NCBI GenBank assembly: GCA_903837495.1
Contig: CAILUT010000046.1
Location: forward strand, 1-62,294
Direction of reading: 5' to 3'
Source of the DNA: an uncultured Flavobacteriales bacterium
GTDB taxonomy: Bacteria > Bacteroidota > Bacteroidia > CAIKAF01
Length of the DNA stretch: 62,294 bases
Part shown: positions 43,341-52,097 of the stretch, piece by piece
How positions within the stretch are numbered: the first letter of the stretch is position 1
Layout: each line of letters opens with the position of its first letter
Made by a program: the position numbers and the translations under genes
Notes under the pieces: model-generated
What the model was told of the DNA's origin: nothing
The model's database searches: none
What the model saw: only the letters and a program-made list of their open reading frames with translations

Positions 43341-44517
43341 CCTACTTTTTACGGCCTCGGCCTTGGCTCAAGGGAGCTTTGCCATTAAAAATGCAACCCT
43401 GCACTTGGGCAATGGGCAGGTAATTCAGCAAGGCTTGTTGCATGTGCATCAAGGCAAAATAGCTGCCGTTGTTGACCAAAATTCAGGGGGGCCCTACGCC
43501 CTTTCGCCCGATGTTCCCCTCATAGATGGGAATGGCTGGAATCTATATCCGGGTTTCATTTTAATGAACACCATTGTAGGTTTAACCGAAATTGATGCCG
43601 TTCGGGCCACCTTAGATTTTGATGAAGTAGGGAATTTTAGCCCCGAAGTAGAGGGGCACATTGCCTTTAATGCCGCCTCTTCCATTTTACCCACCTTACG
43701 GCAGAACGGGGTGCTGTTTGCCGAGGTGAGCCCTAGGTATGGAATGCTGGCCGGAAGCTCGTCGCTGCTGCGGTTGGACGGAAAACCCTGGACAGAATCC
43801 CTTATAAAGGCACACACCGGAATGCACATGCATTGGCCTAGGGCCGGCAAAGAATATGCAGCCGCTGCGGCCCAACTGCAAGCCTTGTTGAGCCAGGCCG
43901 CGGCCGGACGCGAAGGGCAGCAATTCAACGCCTTGCGGCGCCTAATTCAAGGCGAAGAAAAAACAATGTTGCATGTGCGATCAGCCTCAGATTGGCAAAA
44001 TGCAATGGACTTTTTTAGGCCCTGGCCCAAGGTGAAAATAGTGGTGCTGGAATGCCGAGATTGCGAAGCCTTAACCAATGACTTAGTCCGAGAAAAACAA
44101 GCCTTGGTGGCAAGCCGAATTTGGGAACTGCCTCCGTTTTACCATGCCCAACCCCAACAGCGTTGGCTGGACTTTCAAAAAATGAGCCAAGCCGGGCTAT
44201 TAATGGCCCTAGACTACGAAGGAGATATGGAAGCCATGGGAGGACGAAACCTAGGTTTTATGGCAGGCACCCTTAAACGCGTTGGATTTGAAGAGAAAGA
44301 CATTTTACCCTTTATCACCCTTAACCCCGCCCGCATCCTTGGATTAGACCAGCACATTGGCAGCCTTGAAGTGGGCAAAGAAGCCAGTTTTTTTGCATGC
44401 CAAGGTAGCCCACTCGAAGCCCTGAATTTCAATATGATTAAACTATGGTCGCAGGGAATTGAAATCCCATTAAAAGGCCGACAGGAAACCCTGAAAGATG
44501 AATTTGACCGAAAATAA
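43321..44517 (+). CDS. Exported amidohydrolase-like protein lacking the HxH motif
   Basis: The 398-residue protein starts with GTG at 43321, has a signal peptide (MKTLILSLLFTASALAQ) and the amidohydrolase small domain (FAIKNATLHLGNGQVIQQG). Where active members have PGFID-HxH it reads PGFILMNTIVGLTEID, so the first two metal ligands are absent. The C-terminal FITLNPARILGLDQHIGSLEVGKEA is well kept. It is likely a non-catalytic partner of, or chemically different from, the upstream enzyme, with which it overlaps by 20 bp; it also overlaps cysQ by 20 bp. Confidence 0.85.
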   Translation: MKTLILSLLFTASALAQGSFAIKNATLHLGNGQVIQQGLLHVHQGKIAAVVDQNSGGPYALSPDVPLIDGNGWNLYPGFILMNTIVGLTEIDAVRATLDFDEVGNFSPEVEGHIAFNAASSILPTLRQNGVLFAEVSPRYGMLAGSSSLLRLDGKPWTESLIKAHTGMHMHWPRAGKEYAAAAAQLQALLSQAAAGREGQQFNALRRLIQGEEKTMLHVRSASDWQNAMDFFRPWPKVKIVVLECRDCEALTNDLVREKQALVASRIWELPPFYHAQPQQRWLDFQKMSQAGLLMALDYEGDMEAMGGRNLGFMAGTLKRVGFEEKDILPFITLNPARILGLDQHIGSLEVGKEASFFACQGSPLEALNFNMIKLWSQGIEIPLKGRQETLKDEFDRK

Positions 44518-45298
44518 CATCCAGGCTCTGTTGACCTTGGGCCGAAATGTGGCCAACCGAGTGTTGGAGATTTACCTTCAAGAATTTGATGTGCAATTCA
44601 AAGCCGACGACAGCCCAGTAACCCTGGCCGATCAAGAAGCCGACAAAATGTTTCACGAAGGACTTCAAAGGTTTGGACTGCCGGTGGTTTCGGAGGAACA
44701 AGCTTTTAATCCGAACCAAGATTTTTCTCGGTGTTGGGTGGTTGATCCCATTGATGGAACCAAAGAATTTGTGGCTAAAAATGGAATGTTCACCTTAAAC
44801 GTGGCATTGATTGACAATGGAATGCCCATTTTAGGTTTGCTTATTGCCCCCGCTTACCAAGGCGAAGAAGCAGGAGCCTGGCTGGGCGGCCCCGATTTCG
44901 GTTTATGGCATTGGTCCATGAACGAAGATTGGGTTTGGGAGCCCGAAAAAGTCCAAGTTCTACCCAAAGCATCCATCCACAGCCCTAGCTTGGTGGGCAG
45001 CCGGTCTGATTTCAGAGAAAACCTAGAAAATTGGGAACAAGAATTGGCCAAGGGGAAACCCTTGCACCTTTTAAAGGTGGGCAGCAGCTTAAAATTCACC
45101 TTTGTAGCGAGCGGAAAAGCAGATTTTTACCCCAGAAGCCACCACTTAGCGGCCTGGGACATTGCGGCAGGACACGCGTTGGTCTTGGGGGCAGGAGGAC
45201 AGATGCTGGACCTCGAAAGCCGAAAGCCGATTCGGTACGACCTACCCAACATTGCCATGCCCGGGTTTTTAGCCTTAGCATCTACTGCCTTAGATTGA
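44498..45298 (+). CDS. cysQ: 3'(2'),5'-bisphosphate nucleotidase CysQ
   Basis: The 266-residue inositol-monophosphatase-fold enzyme has DDSPVTLADQEADKM, the metal motif VVDPIDGTKEF, and the C-terminal HHLAAWDIAAGHALVLGAGG. It hydrolyses 3'-phosphoadenosine 5'-phosphate to AMP and phosphate, a by-product of sulfate activation or sulfotransferases. Its start lies within the end of the amidohydrolase gene, so it is at least transcriptionally joined to that pair. No sulfate assimilation genes are nearby, so the link is probably only positional. Confidence 0.92.
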   Translation: MNLTENNIQALLTLGRNVANRVLEIYLQEFDVQFKADDSPVTLADQEADKMFHEGLQRFGLPVVSEEQAFNPNQDFSRCWVVDPIDGTKEFVAKNGMFTLNVALIDNGMPILGLLIAPAYQGEEAGAWLGGPDFGLWHWSMNEDWVWEPEKVQVLPKASIHSPSLVGSRSDFRENLENWEQELAKGKPLHLLKVGSSLKFTFVASGKADFYPRSHHLAAWDIAAGHALVLGAGGQMLDLESRKPIRYDLPNIAMPGFLALASTALD

Positions 45299-45304
45299 AA
45301 ATCG

Positions 45305-45312
45305 TACATTTG
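45305..45312 (+). promoter_or_regulatory. -7 box before the PKD/T9SS protein
   Basis: TACATTTG fits TAnnTTTG and begins 7 bp after the cysQ stop, 18 bp before ATG 45331. No TTG element was found at a fitting distance. Confidence 0.4.
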
Positions 45313-45330
45313 AATACAAGCATGCATACC

Positions 45331-47229
45331 ATGAAAAACCTGTACCTCATACTTTTTATGGCCATTGGTCTTGGTTTCAAGGCTCAAGCTCAATGTCCAG
45401 GCTGCGTTCCAAATACGGCTTTGTGCCAAGGCAGCAACGGTCCTTGCCCGAATTACATGGATACGGCCACCTCTGGCCAAGCCTACGAAGACACCCTGAC
45501 TTTTTTTCTGCCCAAGCAAGTAGATGCTACCGTTCAATCGGGCGGGTTGTTCAGCTGGGTGGACTTTCTTAAGTTCGAAATCCTGAGCATCAGCGGCTTG
45601 CCTTTTGGCATCAGTTGGGAATGCAGCCCCGCAAACTGCACCTATTTCCCCAGCCAGTTTCCGAACGGCACCTTTGCCTGCATTCGGTTTTGTGGAACGC
45701 CTTTGGCCGCTCCCGGAACCTACACCTTGACCATCGACACCAAAGGCACGGTTCAAACCCCTTTTGGTGCCCAGGCCGGAAACGAAATATTCACCATCGA
45801 CCTAGAAGTTCTGCCGCCAATGGGGGGCAACAGCGGTTTTAGCTTTTCGCCCTCCACAGGTTGCGCTCCTTTAACCGTTCAATTTACCAACCAAAACCCC
45901 TCGAACGGATATCAGCCAGGCCCACAAAACCTGGGCTATCAATACAGCTGGGACTTTGGAAACGGCTTAAGCAGCACCGCCGAGAATCCAGCTCCGATTG
46001 TGTATGGCATGGGAGGGAACTACCTGATTAGCTACCAGGCTGTTATTGATACATTGCCGTTCTTTTTGCAGTCGCTTACGGTAAATACCGTGAATTGCAC
46101 CGACATTCCCTTTTTTGGGGATCATCCAGACTTGTACCTAAGGGTGTTGGATGCGGGTGGAAATCTGCTGCTAACCACCAACAACAACCAAGTGAATTTT
46201 CCCCCTGGCAGTTCACCGCATACATGGAACATCAATCTGCCCGTTGCAAATGGCCCCTTAGCCGTGGAAATTATGGATGCAGACGGAGGATTGTACGGCA
46301 ACGACGACAACTGCTACAACGATCAAACCGGCGGGTATATTATTCCCCTAACTACCCCGCAGGCCAACCAATACAACGTCCCTGTGGTTCAAAGCTTTAA
46401 CCAAAATGGCTTGTCGTTTTCGTACACCATGCAAAAAACAGCTTTTGTGCTCACAAGTTCAGACACCCTTACGGTCAATGCCACACCTCCATTTAGTTTG
46501 CTTTCGGTGTCGCCTGGCACCACTGCCTGTCAGCGCGATTCGGTTCGTTTGGAAGTATATCCAGGCTTTGCGTATGAATGGTACCAAGACGACACCCTGT
46601 TGGTAAGTACTTCGGGCTCGTATTATTATGCTTTGACAGCAGGCAATTACAAGGTGAAAATTATTGACCCCAACACGGGTTGCTTTACTTGGAGCGGCGA
46701 CACCAACCTGATTTTTCAGCCCAGCACCCCTCCTGGATTTCCGAACGTAGGCATATCGTTGAACAACGGAGTTTTAAGTTCAAACCTGAGTGGTACTTGG
46801 ACCTATCAATGGATTTTCTGGAACGGAAGCAGCTGGAATCCCATTGCACCTCCCTTGGGCAGTGTTGCCAATTTAACCCCAAGCCAAAGCGGGAATTATG
46901 CCTTAATCGCCACCAATTCATTTGGTTGCGGCGACACCTCAAATGTGATCGTGTTTGGCGATGCCGGCATGGATTCTTGGCTGCAAACCAACATCGTTTT
47001 ATACCCCAACCCCGCAAGCCGCGAAATCTACATCCGCTGGCCTGGGGGACTTAGTGGGCAATGGAAACTGAGCTTGCATGACCTTTCTGGACGCAGCGTT
47101 CAAGCGTGGACAGAACAGGTGGAAAGCGGTCAAGAAAGCCGCATTGGCATTTCCTTGCCTGCCGGCACCTATATGCTGCGCGGGAACGGCTCGGCAGGGC
47201 ATTGGATCCGGCGCGTGGTGGTGAAATAA
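45331..47229 (+). CDS. Secreted PKD-domain protein with T9SS type A sorting domain
   Basis: The 632-residue protein has a signal peptide (MKNLYLILFMAIGLGFKAQAQ). Its Cys-rich N-terminal region (CPGCVPNTALCQGSNGPCP) resembles Ig-like adhesin starts. A PKD domain follows near residue 180 (PLTVQFTNQNPSN, YQYSWDFGNGLSST), then further Ig-like stretches. The C-terminal sorting domain is clear: TNIVLYPNPASREIYIRWP, LSLHDLSGRSVQAW, LPAGTYMLRG and basic WIRRVVVK. It is predicted to reach the surface through T9SS. ATG 45322 is an alternative start three codons upstream. Confidence 0.9.
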   Translation: MKNLYLILFMAIGLGFKAQAQCPGCVPNTALCQGSNGPCPNYMDTATSGQAYEDTLTFFLPKQVDATVQSGGLFSWVDFLKFEILSISGLPFGISWECSPANCTYFPSQFPNGTFACIRFCGTPLAAPGTYTLTIDTKGTVQTPFGAQAGNEIFTIDLEVLPPMGGNSGFSFSPSTGCAPLTVQFTNQNPSNGYQPGPQNLGYQYSWDFGNGLSSTAENPAPIVYGMGGNYLISYQAVIDTLPFFLQSLTVNTVNCTDIPFFGDHPDLYLRVLDAGGNLLLTTNNNQVNFPPGSSPHTWNINLPVANGPLAVEIMDADGGLYGNDDNCYNDQTGGYIIPLTTPQANQYNVPVVQSFNQNGLSFSYTMQKTAFVLTSSDTLTVNATPPFSLLSVSPGTTACQRDSVRLEVYPGFAYEWYQDDTLLVSTSGSYYYALTAGNYKVKIIDPNTGCFTWSGDTNLIFQPSTPPGFPNVGISLNNGVLSSNLSGTWTYQWIFWNGSSWNPIAPPLGSVANLTPSQSGNYALIATNSFGCGDTSNVIVFGDAGMDSWLQTNIVLYPNPASREIYIRWPGGLSGQWKLSLHDLSGRSVQAWTEQVESGQESRIGISLPAGTYMLRGNGSAGHWIRRVVVK

Positions 47230-47262
47230 CGGTCGTTTCCTGGCCGTTTGGCATCTGGATTT

Positions 47263-47520
47263 GTAGGGACAGCCCCATGTATCTGCCCTTTGGTGGCAAA
47301 TTCCAATGGTCTAAATTAGCCTTGGGGAATTCAGCCACGAATGCACGAATGGTTGCGGATGCGGGGCGAGCAACCTGGTCCTGGATAAATTAGGCAATTA
47401 AACCTTGGGAGGAGGGGAGGGGGAATTTAGCCACGAATGCACAATCGTTTTTGATTTCGAGGCTAAATTGTCCGCGACTAGATTGACAGCCGCCCATGTG
47501 TCTGCCCTTTCGTGGCTATT
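47263..47520. repeat. Dispersed repeat cluster related to the window-start array
   Basis: Two copies of AGCCACGAATGCAC (47333, 47429) and an inverted TTTCGTGGCTATT (47508) recall the 87-bp array at 1-292. Two copies of a GACAGCC..CATGTRTCTGCCCTTT word (47268, 47484) accompany them. The 308-bp gap between the flanking genes contains nothing else that I recognise. Confidence 0.65.
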
Positions 47521-47537
47521 CAAATATTGAATCCACA

Positions 47538-48290
47538 TTAATCCAACACCAGCTGCATGCCGGTAATGATTCCAATGGCTAAAATCAACAGCAAGGAAAT
47601 GCGCCTGAATTTGGATTGGGGTATGTACACCAAAATTCGCTTGCCCACATACGAACCAACAAACCCAACCACAAACAAAAATGGAATGTACTTTAAATCG
47701 TGCCGGTGTATAAATCCGTTGTGATAGTACACCACGGTGCGCGAAAAATCAATCATCAAGTCAATCACCGCCGAAGTGGCAATAAAGGCACTTTTTTCTA
47801 AATTAAATGCGGCCATCGTTAGCCCTCGAATTGCTCCCCCCGTGCCCAACAAACCCGCTGAAAATCCAGACAGAGCTCCCCCAATCATCGCGTTTTTTGT
47901 GTGGGCCTGAATCATAAAACGCTGCTTCAGCAAAAAAAACAAACTAAAACCCAACAAAAAAACAACCAAAACCGCCTCCAAATAAAGGCTGTTGACCCAT
48001 TTTGACAAAAAACCACCCAACACCACAAAAACCACCGATGGAATACCCATCGACCATATAAGGCGCTTATCTAAGCCCTGCTTAAATAATACCATTTTAC
48101 TTAGGTTGCTCGACAAATGAAAAACAGCGGCTATGCCCAACACCGACTGAAAATCAAAATAAAAATTTCCCAAGGGCACAAAAAAAACGGAAGAACCAAA
48201 TCCCCCAATGGTTCCAAGAACTTCAGCAACCAAAGCCAATAAAATAAACACCAGATTCACTCCCCACATAATGGCCTTGAAATTAATCAA
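47538..48290 (-). CDS. Sulfite exporter TauE/SafE family protein
   Basis: The 250-residue polytopic protein has about eight spans in two halves. The first half carries AEVLGTIGGFGSSVFFVPLG and the second AMIGGALSGFSAGLLGTGGAIRGLTMAAF, the paired Gly-rich motif of the TauE/SafE family. The members move sulfite, sulfoacetate or related organosulfur anions, but the substrate here is not evident. It stands alone on the minus strand between two T9SS cargo genes. Confidence 0.88.
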   Translation of the reverse strand: MINFKAIMWGVNLVFILLALVAEVLGTIGGFGSSVFFVPLGNFYFDFQSVLGIAAVFHLSSNLSKMVLFKQGLDKRLIWSMGIPSVVFVVLGGFLSKWVNSLYLEAVLVVFLLGFSLFFLLKQRFMIQAHTKNAMIGGALSGFSAGLLGTGGAIRGLTMAAFNLEKSAFIATSAVIDLMIDFSRTVVYYHNGFIHRHDLKYIPFLFVVGFVGSYVGKRILVYIPQSKFRRISLLLILAIGIITGMQLVLD

Positions 48291-48351
48291 TTATTCTGCT
48301 AAAATAACTCAGCGATTCCCGCCGAACATGCATCAAAATCAGAAATTCCTG

Positions 48352-48359
48352 TATATTTG
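48352..48359 (+). promoter_or_regulatory. -7 box before the DOMON/T9SS protein
   Basis: TATATTTG matches TAnnTTTG exactly and lies 17 bp before the ATG at 48377. No TTG at the usual distance was seen. Confidence 0.5.
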
Positions 48360-48376
48360 AGAAAACAAACACCCGC

Positions 48377-49168
48377 ATGAAACCACTTTTCCTCTCCCTA
48401 TCTGCCATCTTACTCAGCGCCTCATTGACCTCGGCCCAAACCAAAACCATTGCCTACCAAGAACTTCCCGATGCCATGGGAAATGCCACCGGCTCTGGTA
48501 TGTTTTTCGGTGCTACCATGGACTCCGACACCATCACGATAACCTTCGGCGGTATTTTTGACCGTTGGTTGGCATTGGGCTTTGGCACCTCTATGAGCCA
48601 AACCGATGTTTTAATGTTTTCGGAAGGGAAATCTGGAGCCAGCCATGCCCAAGATTGGTTTGATTACTACAACAGCAGCGGAAGCATTGCGGGTGTAAAC
48701 AAAGACGCCTCTCAAGATTGGATCATAATTTCAAGCAATATACTGGGTGGGGTACGGGCTGTAACGGCAAAACGTGCTCTAAATACCGGCGACAACAACG
48801 ATGCTGTCCTTTCATTCAACGATGCCACCCTTCGCCTGGTTTGGGCAAAAGGTGGCTCGCCCTCGTACACGATTAACAACCACGGCCCTTCAAACCGGGC
48901 CTTTGGCATAAATCTTCCTTGGCAATCTACCACCGGCCTTGAAGATGCAAAAGCCGGAATTTCTTGGTCACAACAAAACCGACATTTCGACATTCAAATA
49001 ACAAATGCCACCGGCTTTGAAGTAGAAGCAACCGACATGCAAGGCAAACAAGTTTTTTCGGGCAAAAATGTGGCTTCCTTTGACCTATTGGATGCCCGCC
49101 CAGGAGTCTATGTGCTGAGCATCTCAGCCAACGGAAAAACCAGTACCTCCAAAATACTCCTGCAATAA
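48377..49168 (+). CDS. Secreted DOMON-like protein with T9SS sorting domain
   Basis: The 263-residue protein has a signal peptide (MKPLFLSLSAILLSASLTSAQ) and a domain of about 160 residues with DSDTITITFGGIFDRWLALGFG, DVLMFSEG and LRLVWAKGGSPSYTINNHG. This pattern fits DOMON domains, which bind heme or sugars in extracellular redox proteins. The C-terminal 70 residues are a type A sorting domain (ITNATGFEVEATDMQGKQVF, LLDARPGVYVLSISANG, SKILLQ). It has its own promoter and ends at a terminator-like hairpin. Confidence 0.82.
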   Translation: MKPLFLSLSAILLSASLTSAQTKTIAYQELPDAMGNATGSGMFFGATMDSDTITITFGGIFDRWLALGFGTSMSQTDVLMFSEGKSGASHAQDWFDYYNSSGSIAGVNKDASQDWIIISSNILGGVRAVTAKRALNTGDNNDAVLSFNDATLRLVWAKGGSPSYTINNHGPSNRAFGINLPWQSTTGLEDAKAGISWSQQNRHFDIQITNATGFEVEATDMQGKQVFSGKNVASFDLLDARPGVYVLSISANGKTSTSKILLQ

Positions 49169-49176
49169 AAACGCGA

Positions 49177-49713
49177 TTGAACAAAAGGGCCGTTAAGGCC
49201 CTTTTTTTTTCTTTCATGCTGCTCAGTACCCTTCCCTCTGCAGCCCAATCTCCCTTTTTTGATTATTGCCGAGAAGGAAACCTGAAACAGGCTAAATCCC
49301 ATTTGAAAAAACACCCCCAAGTCCTAAACCAAACCACCGAATCTGGATTTTCTCCCCTTATATTGGCCGTGTACCGCGGGCAAGATTCCTTGGCCCTTTG
49401 GCTCATCAAGCAAGGCGCCGACCTAAATTACCAAAGCCCAGAAGGAACAGCCCTTATGGCCGCAGTGTATTCCCGACGAACGAGTTTAACCGAAATACTT
49501 TTTTCCGCCGGAGCCAATCCCAATTTGACAAATTCCTTGGGAATAACCGCCTTAATGCTGGCCGCACAAACCGAACAAGCCAATGCAATAGCAACGCTAC
49601 TAAACATGGGCGCCGATCCAAACCAAGCCAATAAGGCCGGAAAAACCGCGGCCGATTTTGCCCGAATTTCCAACTGCCTAGATTGCTTAAAGCTCCTAAC
49701 AAAAATCGAATAA
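49177..49713 (+). CDS. Exported ankyrin-repeat protein
   Basis: From the TTG at 49177 the 178-residue product starts with a credible signal peptide (MNKRAVKALFFSFMLLSTLPSAAQ). An ATG at 49216 would remove its basic and most hydrophobic part. At least four ankyrin repeats follow: GFSPLILAVYRGQDSLALWL, EGTALMAAVYSRRTSLTEIL, GITALMLAAQTEQANAIATL and GKTAADFARISNCLDCLKLL. They mediate protein binding, presumably in the periplasm. The first 10 codons coincide with a hairpin followed by a run of T residues, so transcription from the DOMON gene may be attenuated here. Confidence 0.82.
   Translation: MNKRAVKALFFSFMLLSTLPSAAQSPFFDYCREGNLKQAKSHLKKHPQVLNQTTESGFSPLILAVYRGQDSLALWLIKQGADLNYQSPEGTALMAAVYSRRTSLTEILFSAGANPNLTNSLGITALMLAAQTEQANAIATLLNMGADPNQANKAGKTAADFARISNCLDCLKLLTKIE
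49183..49211 (+). terminator. Terminator-like hairpin overlapping the ankyrin start region
   Basis: AAAAGGGCC pairs with GGCCCTTTT around a GTTAA loop, followed by more T residues (total T run 10 or so). It is 14 bp past the DOMON stop codon, the expected place for its terminator, yet lies within the signal-peptide codons of the next gene. Confidence 0.8.
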
Positions 49714-49875
49714 AGCCCTTGGCTCAAAACCACCTAAGGACCGCCCCCCCCCGTTTCCTTTGCCCAAAACAAAGACCCGGCTTCCATGTGGGCGACTCAA
49801 CCACCAACCTTAAATTGAATTAAAACCGCCAAATAGAATTCGGCTTCTGCCATTTTTCTGCCACCTTTACAAACC

Positions 49876-50562
49876 ATGCCATCGGTGTTTTCGTTTCTGC
49901 TTTTTATGCACATCGCCTGTGGAGCTGCTGCGCTCTTCACAGGTCTTATTCTGCTGTTTCTAATCAAAGGAAACCGCCTACACCGCCAATTGGGGCGCCT
50001 ATTTTCTGCCAGCTTGCTCAGCTGCGGGGGCCTGGCCCTGATTATGTCCACCATCCACCCCAATCTTTTTCTTGCCCTGGTTGGTCTTTTTACCCTTTAC
50101 ATGGTGGGCATGGGGCATCGGTATGCCCGAAGAAAAAAAGCTGCACCCAAGGTGCTCGACCTAAGCATCGCTTTGGGCATTGCATGGACAGGAATTGTGT
50201 TGGCCTTTCTCGCTGTCCGTTTGTTCATCAAGGGAAATCAAATGGGATGGGTGCTTGCGGCCTTTGGGGGCTTAGCACTCATGTATGCCGTTCAGGACTG
50301 CAAAGCCCTATTCCTAAGCCCTTTGCCCAACTCAAAGCGCATTCAATTGCACCTGCAACGCATGCTGGGAGCCCTAATCGCTTCCATTTCGGCTTTCTTG
50401 TTGATCAACTACCACTGGTTTCCTGAAGAACTACCTGCGCCCATATTGTGGCTTTTTCCCACCTTTGTACTCACTCCAATCCTTGTTTTTTGGAGCCGAA
50501 GGGTAGAACGCGGTCATGGCCCCGCACAAACCCAGAACCACGAAAAGGCCAACGAAGTATGA
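49876..50562 (+). CDS. DUF2306-like integral membrane protein
   Basis: The 228-residue protein has about seven hydrophobic spans. It opens FLLFMHIACGAAALFTGLILL and then has KGNRLHRQLGRLFSASLL, the HI..G..AL..G / G..-HR-x-G-R pattern seen in DUF2306-type membrane proteins. Conserved His residues within spans (MHIAC, STIHPN, LQRM) could bind heme, but that is speculation. Its stop overlaps the next start (ATGA). Upstream, 49714-49875 holds a nine-C run and no gene. Confidence 0.65.
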   Translation: MPSVFSFLLFMHIACGAAALFTGLILLFLIKGNRLHRQLGRLFSASLLSCGGLALIMSTIHPNLFLALVGLFTLYMVGMGHRYARRKKAAPKVLDLSIALGIAWTGIVLAFLAVRLFIKGNQMGWVLAAFGGLALMYAVQDCKALFLSPLPNSKRIQLHLQRMLGALIASISAFLLINYHWFPEELPAPILWLFPTFVLTPILVFWSRRVERGHGPAQTQNHEKANEV

Positions 50563-51707
50563 ACCTACGCCCCGCTATTCTTGCTGTTTTTTTCCCCCTG
50601 TTTGCATTTGCTCAAACTTGGGAAGCACTTTCAATGGAAAGCCCCGAACCCATTCAATCGGTGTTTTCCCTGGGCAACGACAGCCTGTTTGCAGTGTCGG
50701 GCAACACCAACTTGGCCCGCATTTTCCGAAGCTTCGATGCCGGCCAAACCTGGTCTGAAACCCTACGTTCCGACCTAGGCCTTCAATACGCCATGGGCAA
50801 AACGCCGCAAGGAGCACTGCTGACCTGCGGATTTGAAGGAAAAGGCCTGCGCAGCACCGACAACGGCAACACCTGGTCCCCCATTTCGTTTGGCCGTACC
50901 GATTGGATTATGGATTGGACTGCCCTGCCCAACGGACGACTGCTGGCTGTGGGCTTGAATGGGCGTTGCTTTTTTTCTGACGACGACGGGCTAACTTGGC
51001 AAAGCCCTTTGCCCCTTACCAACGCTTGGCTGCTGGCCATAGAAATCGACGTTCAAGGAACAGCATGGGCTGTGGGCGGCGGGGGCATTATTCTAAAAAC
51101 CACCGACGGAGCCAATTGGGAAATTGTAGTGCAAGATTCCCCCAACACCCTAACCGACCTGATTCAAGGCAACGGCACCGAATTGCTGGCCTGTGGATTC
51201 AATGGTGAATTGCTTTCATCCCTCGATTCTGGAACCACCTGGCAAGTGCTTCGAACCGGTCCCGAAGAGTGGAACGCTATGCTGTTTCGGCAAGGCCAAT
51301 ACTGGCTGTTGGGAAACGGAGGCATGAAATCGGCCACCGACAGCCTTATGCTGCCCCTTCCTTACACCTTCAGCTCGTTAACATCGGGACACCTGCTGCC
51401 CAACGGTCACATTTTGGCCGGCGCTAAGAATGGACGCATTTTTATTTGCCAATTCCCCATTCAATCGCTGCACAATCCAACCTCTGCCGTTCAGCTCTAC
51501 CCCAACCCCTGCCAAGGTGCATTTCGTTTGCAAAATGCCAATGCTGGAATATGGCACCTAAACGACAGCCAAGGACAGCGATTGGCTTCTTTTTCTATTG
51601 AAAATTACATTGAAGATTTAACCCTTCCCTTGGGCATTCCTCCTGGAGCGTATTGGCTGCAACACCAAGCCAGCGGGCAGAGTAAATTCCTAATGGTAGT
51701 ACAATAA
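50559..51707 (+). CDS. Ycf48/BNR-like beta-propeller with T9SS sorting domain
   Basis: The 382-residue protein has a signal peptide (MNLRPAILAVFFPLFAFAQ). About six propeller blades follow with BNR/Asp-box-like turns (STDNGNTWSPI, SDDDGLTWQS, TTDGANWEI, SSLDSGTTWQVL), as in Ycf48-like photosystem assembly factors and sialidases. The last 75 residues are a type A sorting domain (AVQLYPNPCQGAFRLQNAN, LTLPLGIPPGAYWLQH, KFLMVVQ). It is likely a surface-displayed binding propeller. It is coupled to the DUF2306-like gene by ATGA. Confidence 0.88.
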   Translation: MNLRPAILAVFFPLFAFAQTWEALSMESPEPIQSVFSLGNDSLFAVSGNTNLARIFRSFDAGQTWSETLRSDLGLQYAMGKTPQGALLTCGFEGKGLRSTDNGNTWSPISFGRTDWIMDWTALPNGRLLAVGLNGRCFFSDDDGLTWQSPLPLTNAWLLAIEIDVQGTAWAVGGGGIILKTTDGANWEIVVQDSPNTLTDLIQGNGTELLACGFNGELLSSLDSGTTWQVLRTGPEEWNAMLFRQGQYWLLGNGGMKSATDSLMLPLPYTFSSLTSGHLLPNGHILAGAKNGRIFICQFPIQSLHNPTSAVQLYPNPCQGAFRLQNANAGIWHLNDSQGQRLASFSIENYIEDLTLPLGIPPGAYWLQHQASGQSKFLMVVQ

Positions 51708-51713
51708 CTCAAA

Positions 51714-52097
51714 ATGAAACGCCCTATGGACATCAGCACCCTTTTTATCTTGCTGGGCATTGGCTTGCTGGCCGGGGCCCTGAGCGGTTTGGTTGGCATA
51801 GGTGGGGGCATCGTTATGGTTCCCGCCTTGGTGATGCTGCTTGGCCTATCCCAACATCAAGCCCAAGGCACCAGCTTGGCCACCTTGCTCATTCCCATCG
51901 GATTGCTGTTTTCCGTGATCAATTACCACAAAACAGGCAATGTAAACATTGCCTATGCTGCCATCATCGCCCTTGCCTTTATTGGTGGAAGCTATTTTGG
52001 ATCTTCCTTGGCCCTGAAATTAGATCAGGTTTGGCTAAAACGCATTTTCGGACTGCTGTTGGCCGCCGTTTCCATCAAATACCTTTTGGGCAAATGA
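51714..52097 (+). CDS. Half-length TauE/SafE family permease
   Basis: The 127-residue protein contains a single TauE/SafE repeat: LLAGALSGLVGIGGGIVMVPALVMLLG, then HQAQGTSLATLLIPIGLLF and a last span. It has four helices, half of a normal transporter, so it would need to dimerise. Half-length versions of this family are known in many bacteria, so this is not evidence of truncation. It starts 6 bp after the Ycf48-like stop and overlaps the M20 gene by 4 bp. Confidence 0.88.
   Translation: MKRPMDISTLFILLGIGLLAGALSGLVGIGGGIVMVPALVMLLGLSQHQAQGTSLATLLIPIGLLFSVINYHKTGNVNIAYAAIIALAFIGGSYFGSSLALKLDQVWLKRIFGLLLAAVSIKYLLGK

Noticed and set aside
45031-45330. Upstream extension of the PKD/T9SS protein
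   Set aside because: It is out-of-frame sequence of cysQ; the signal peptide starts at 45331 and a -7 box precedes it.
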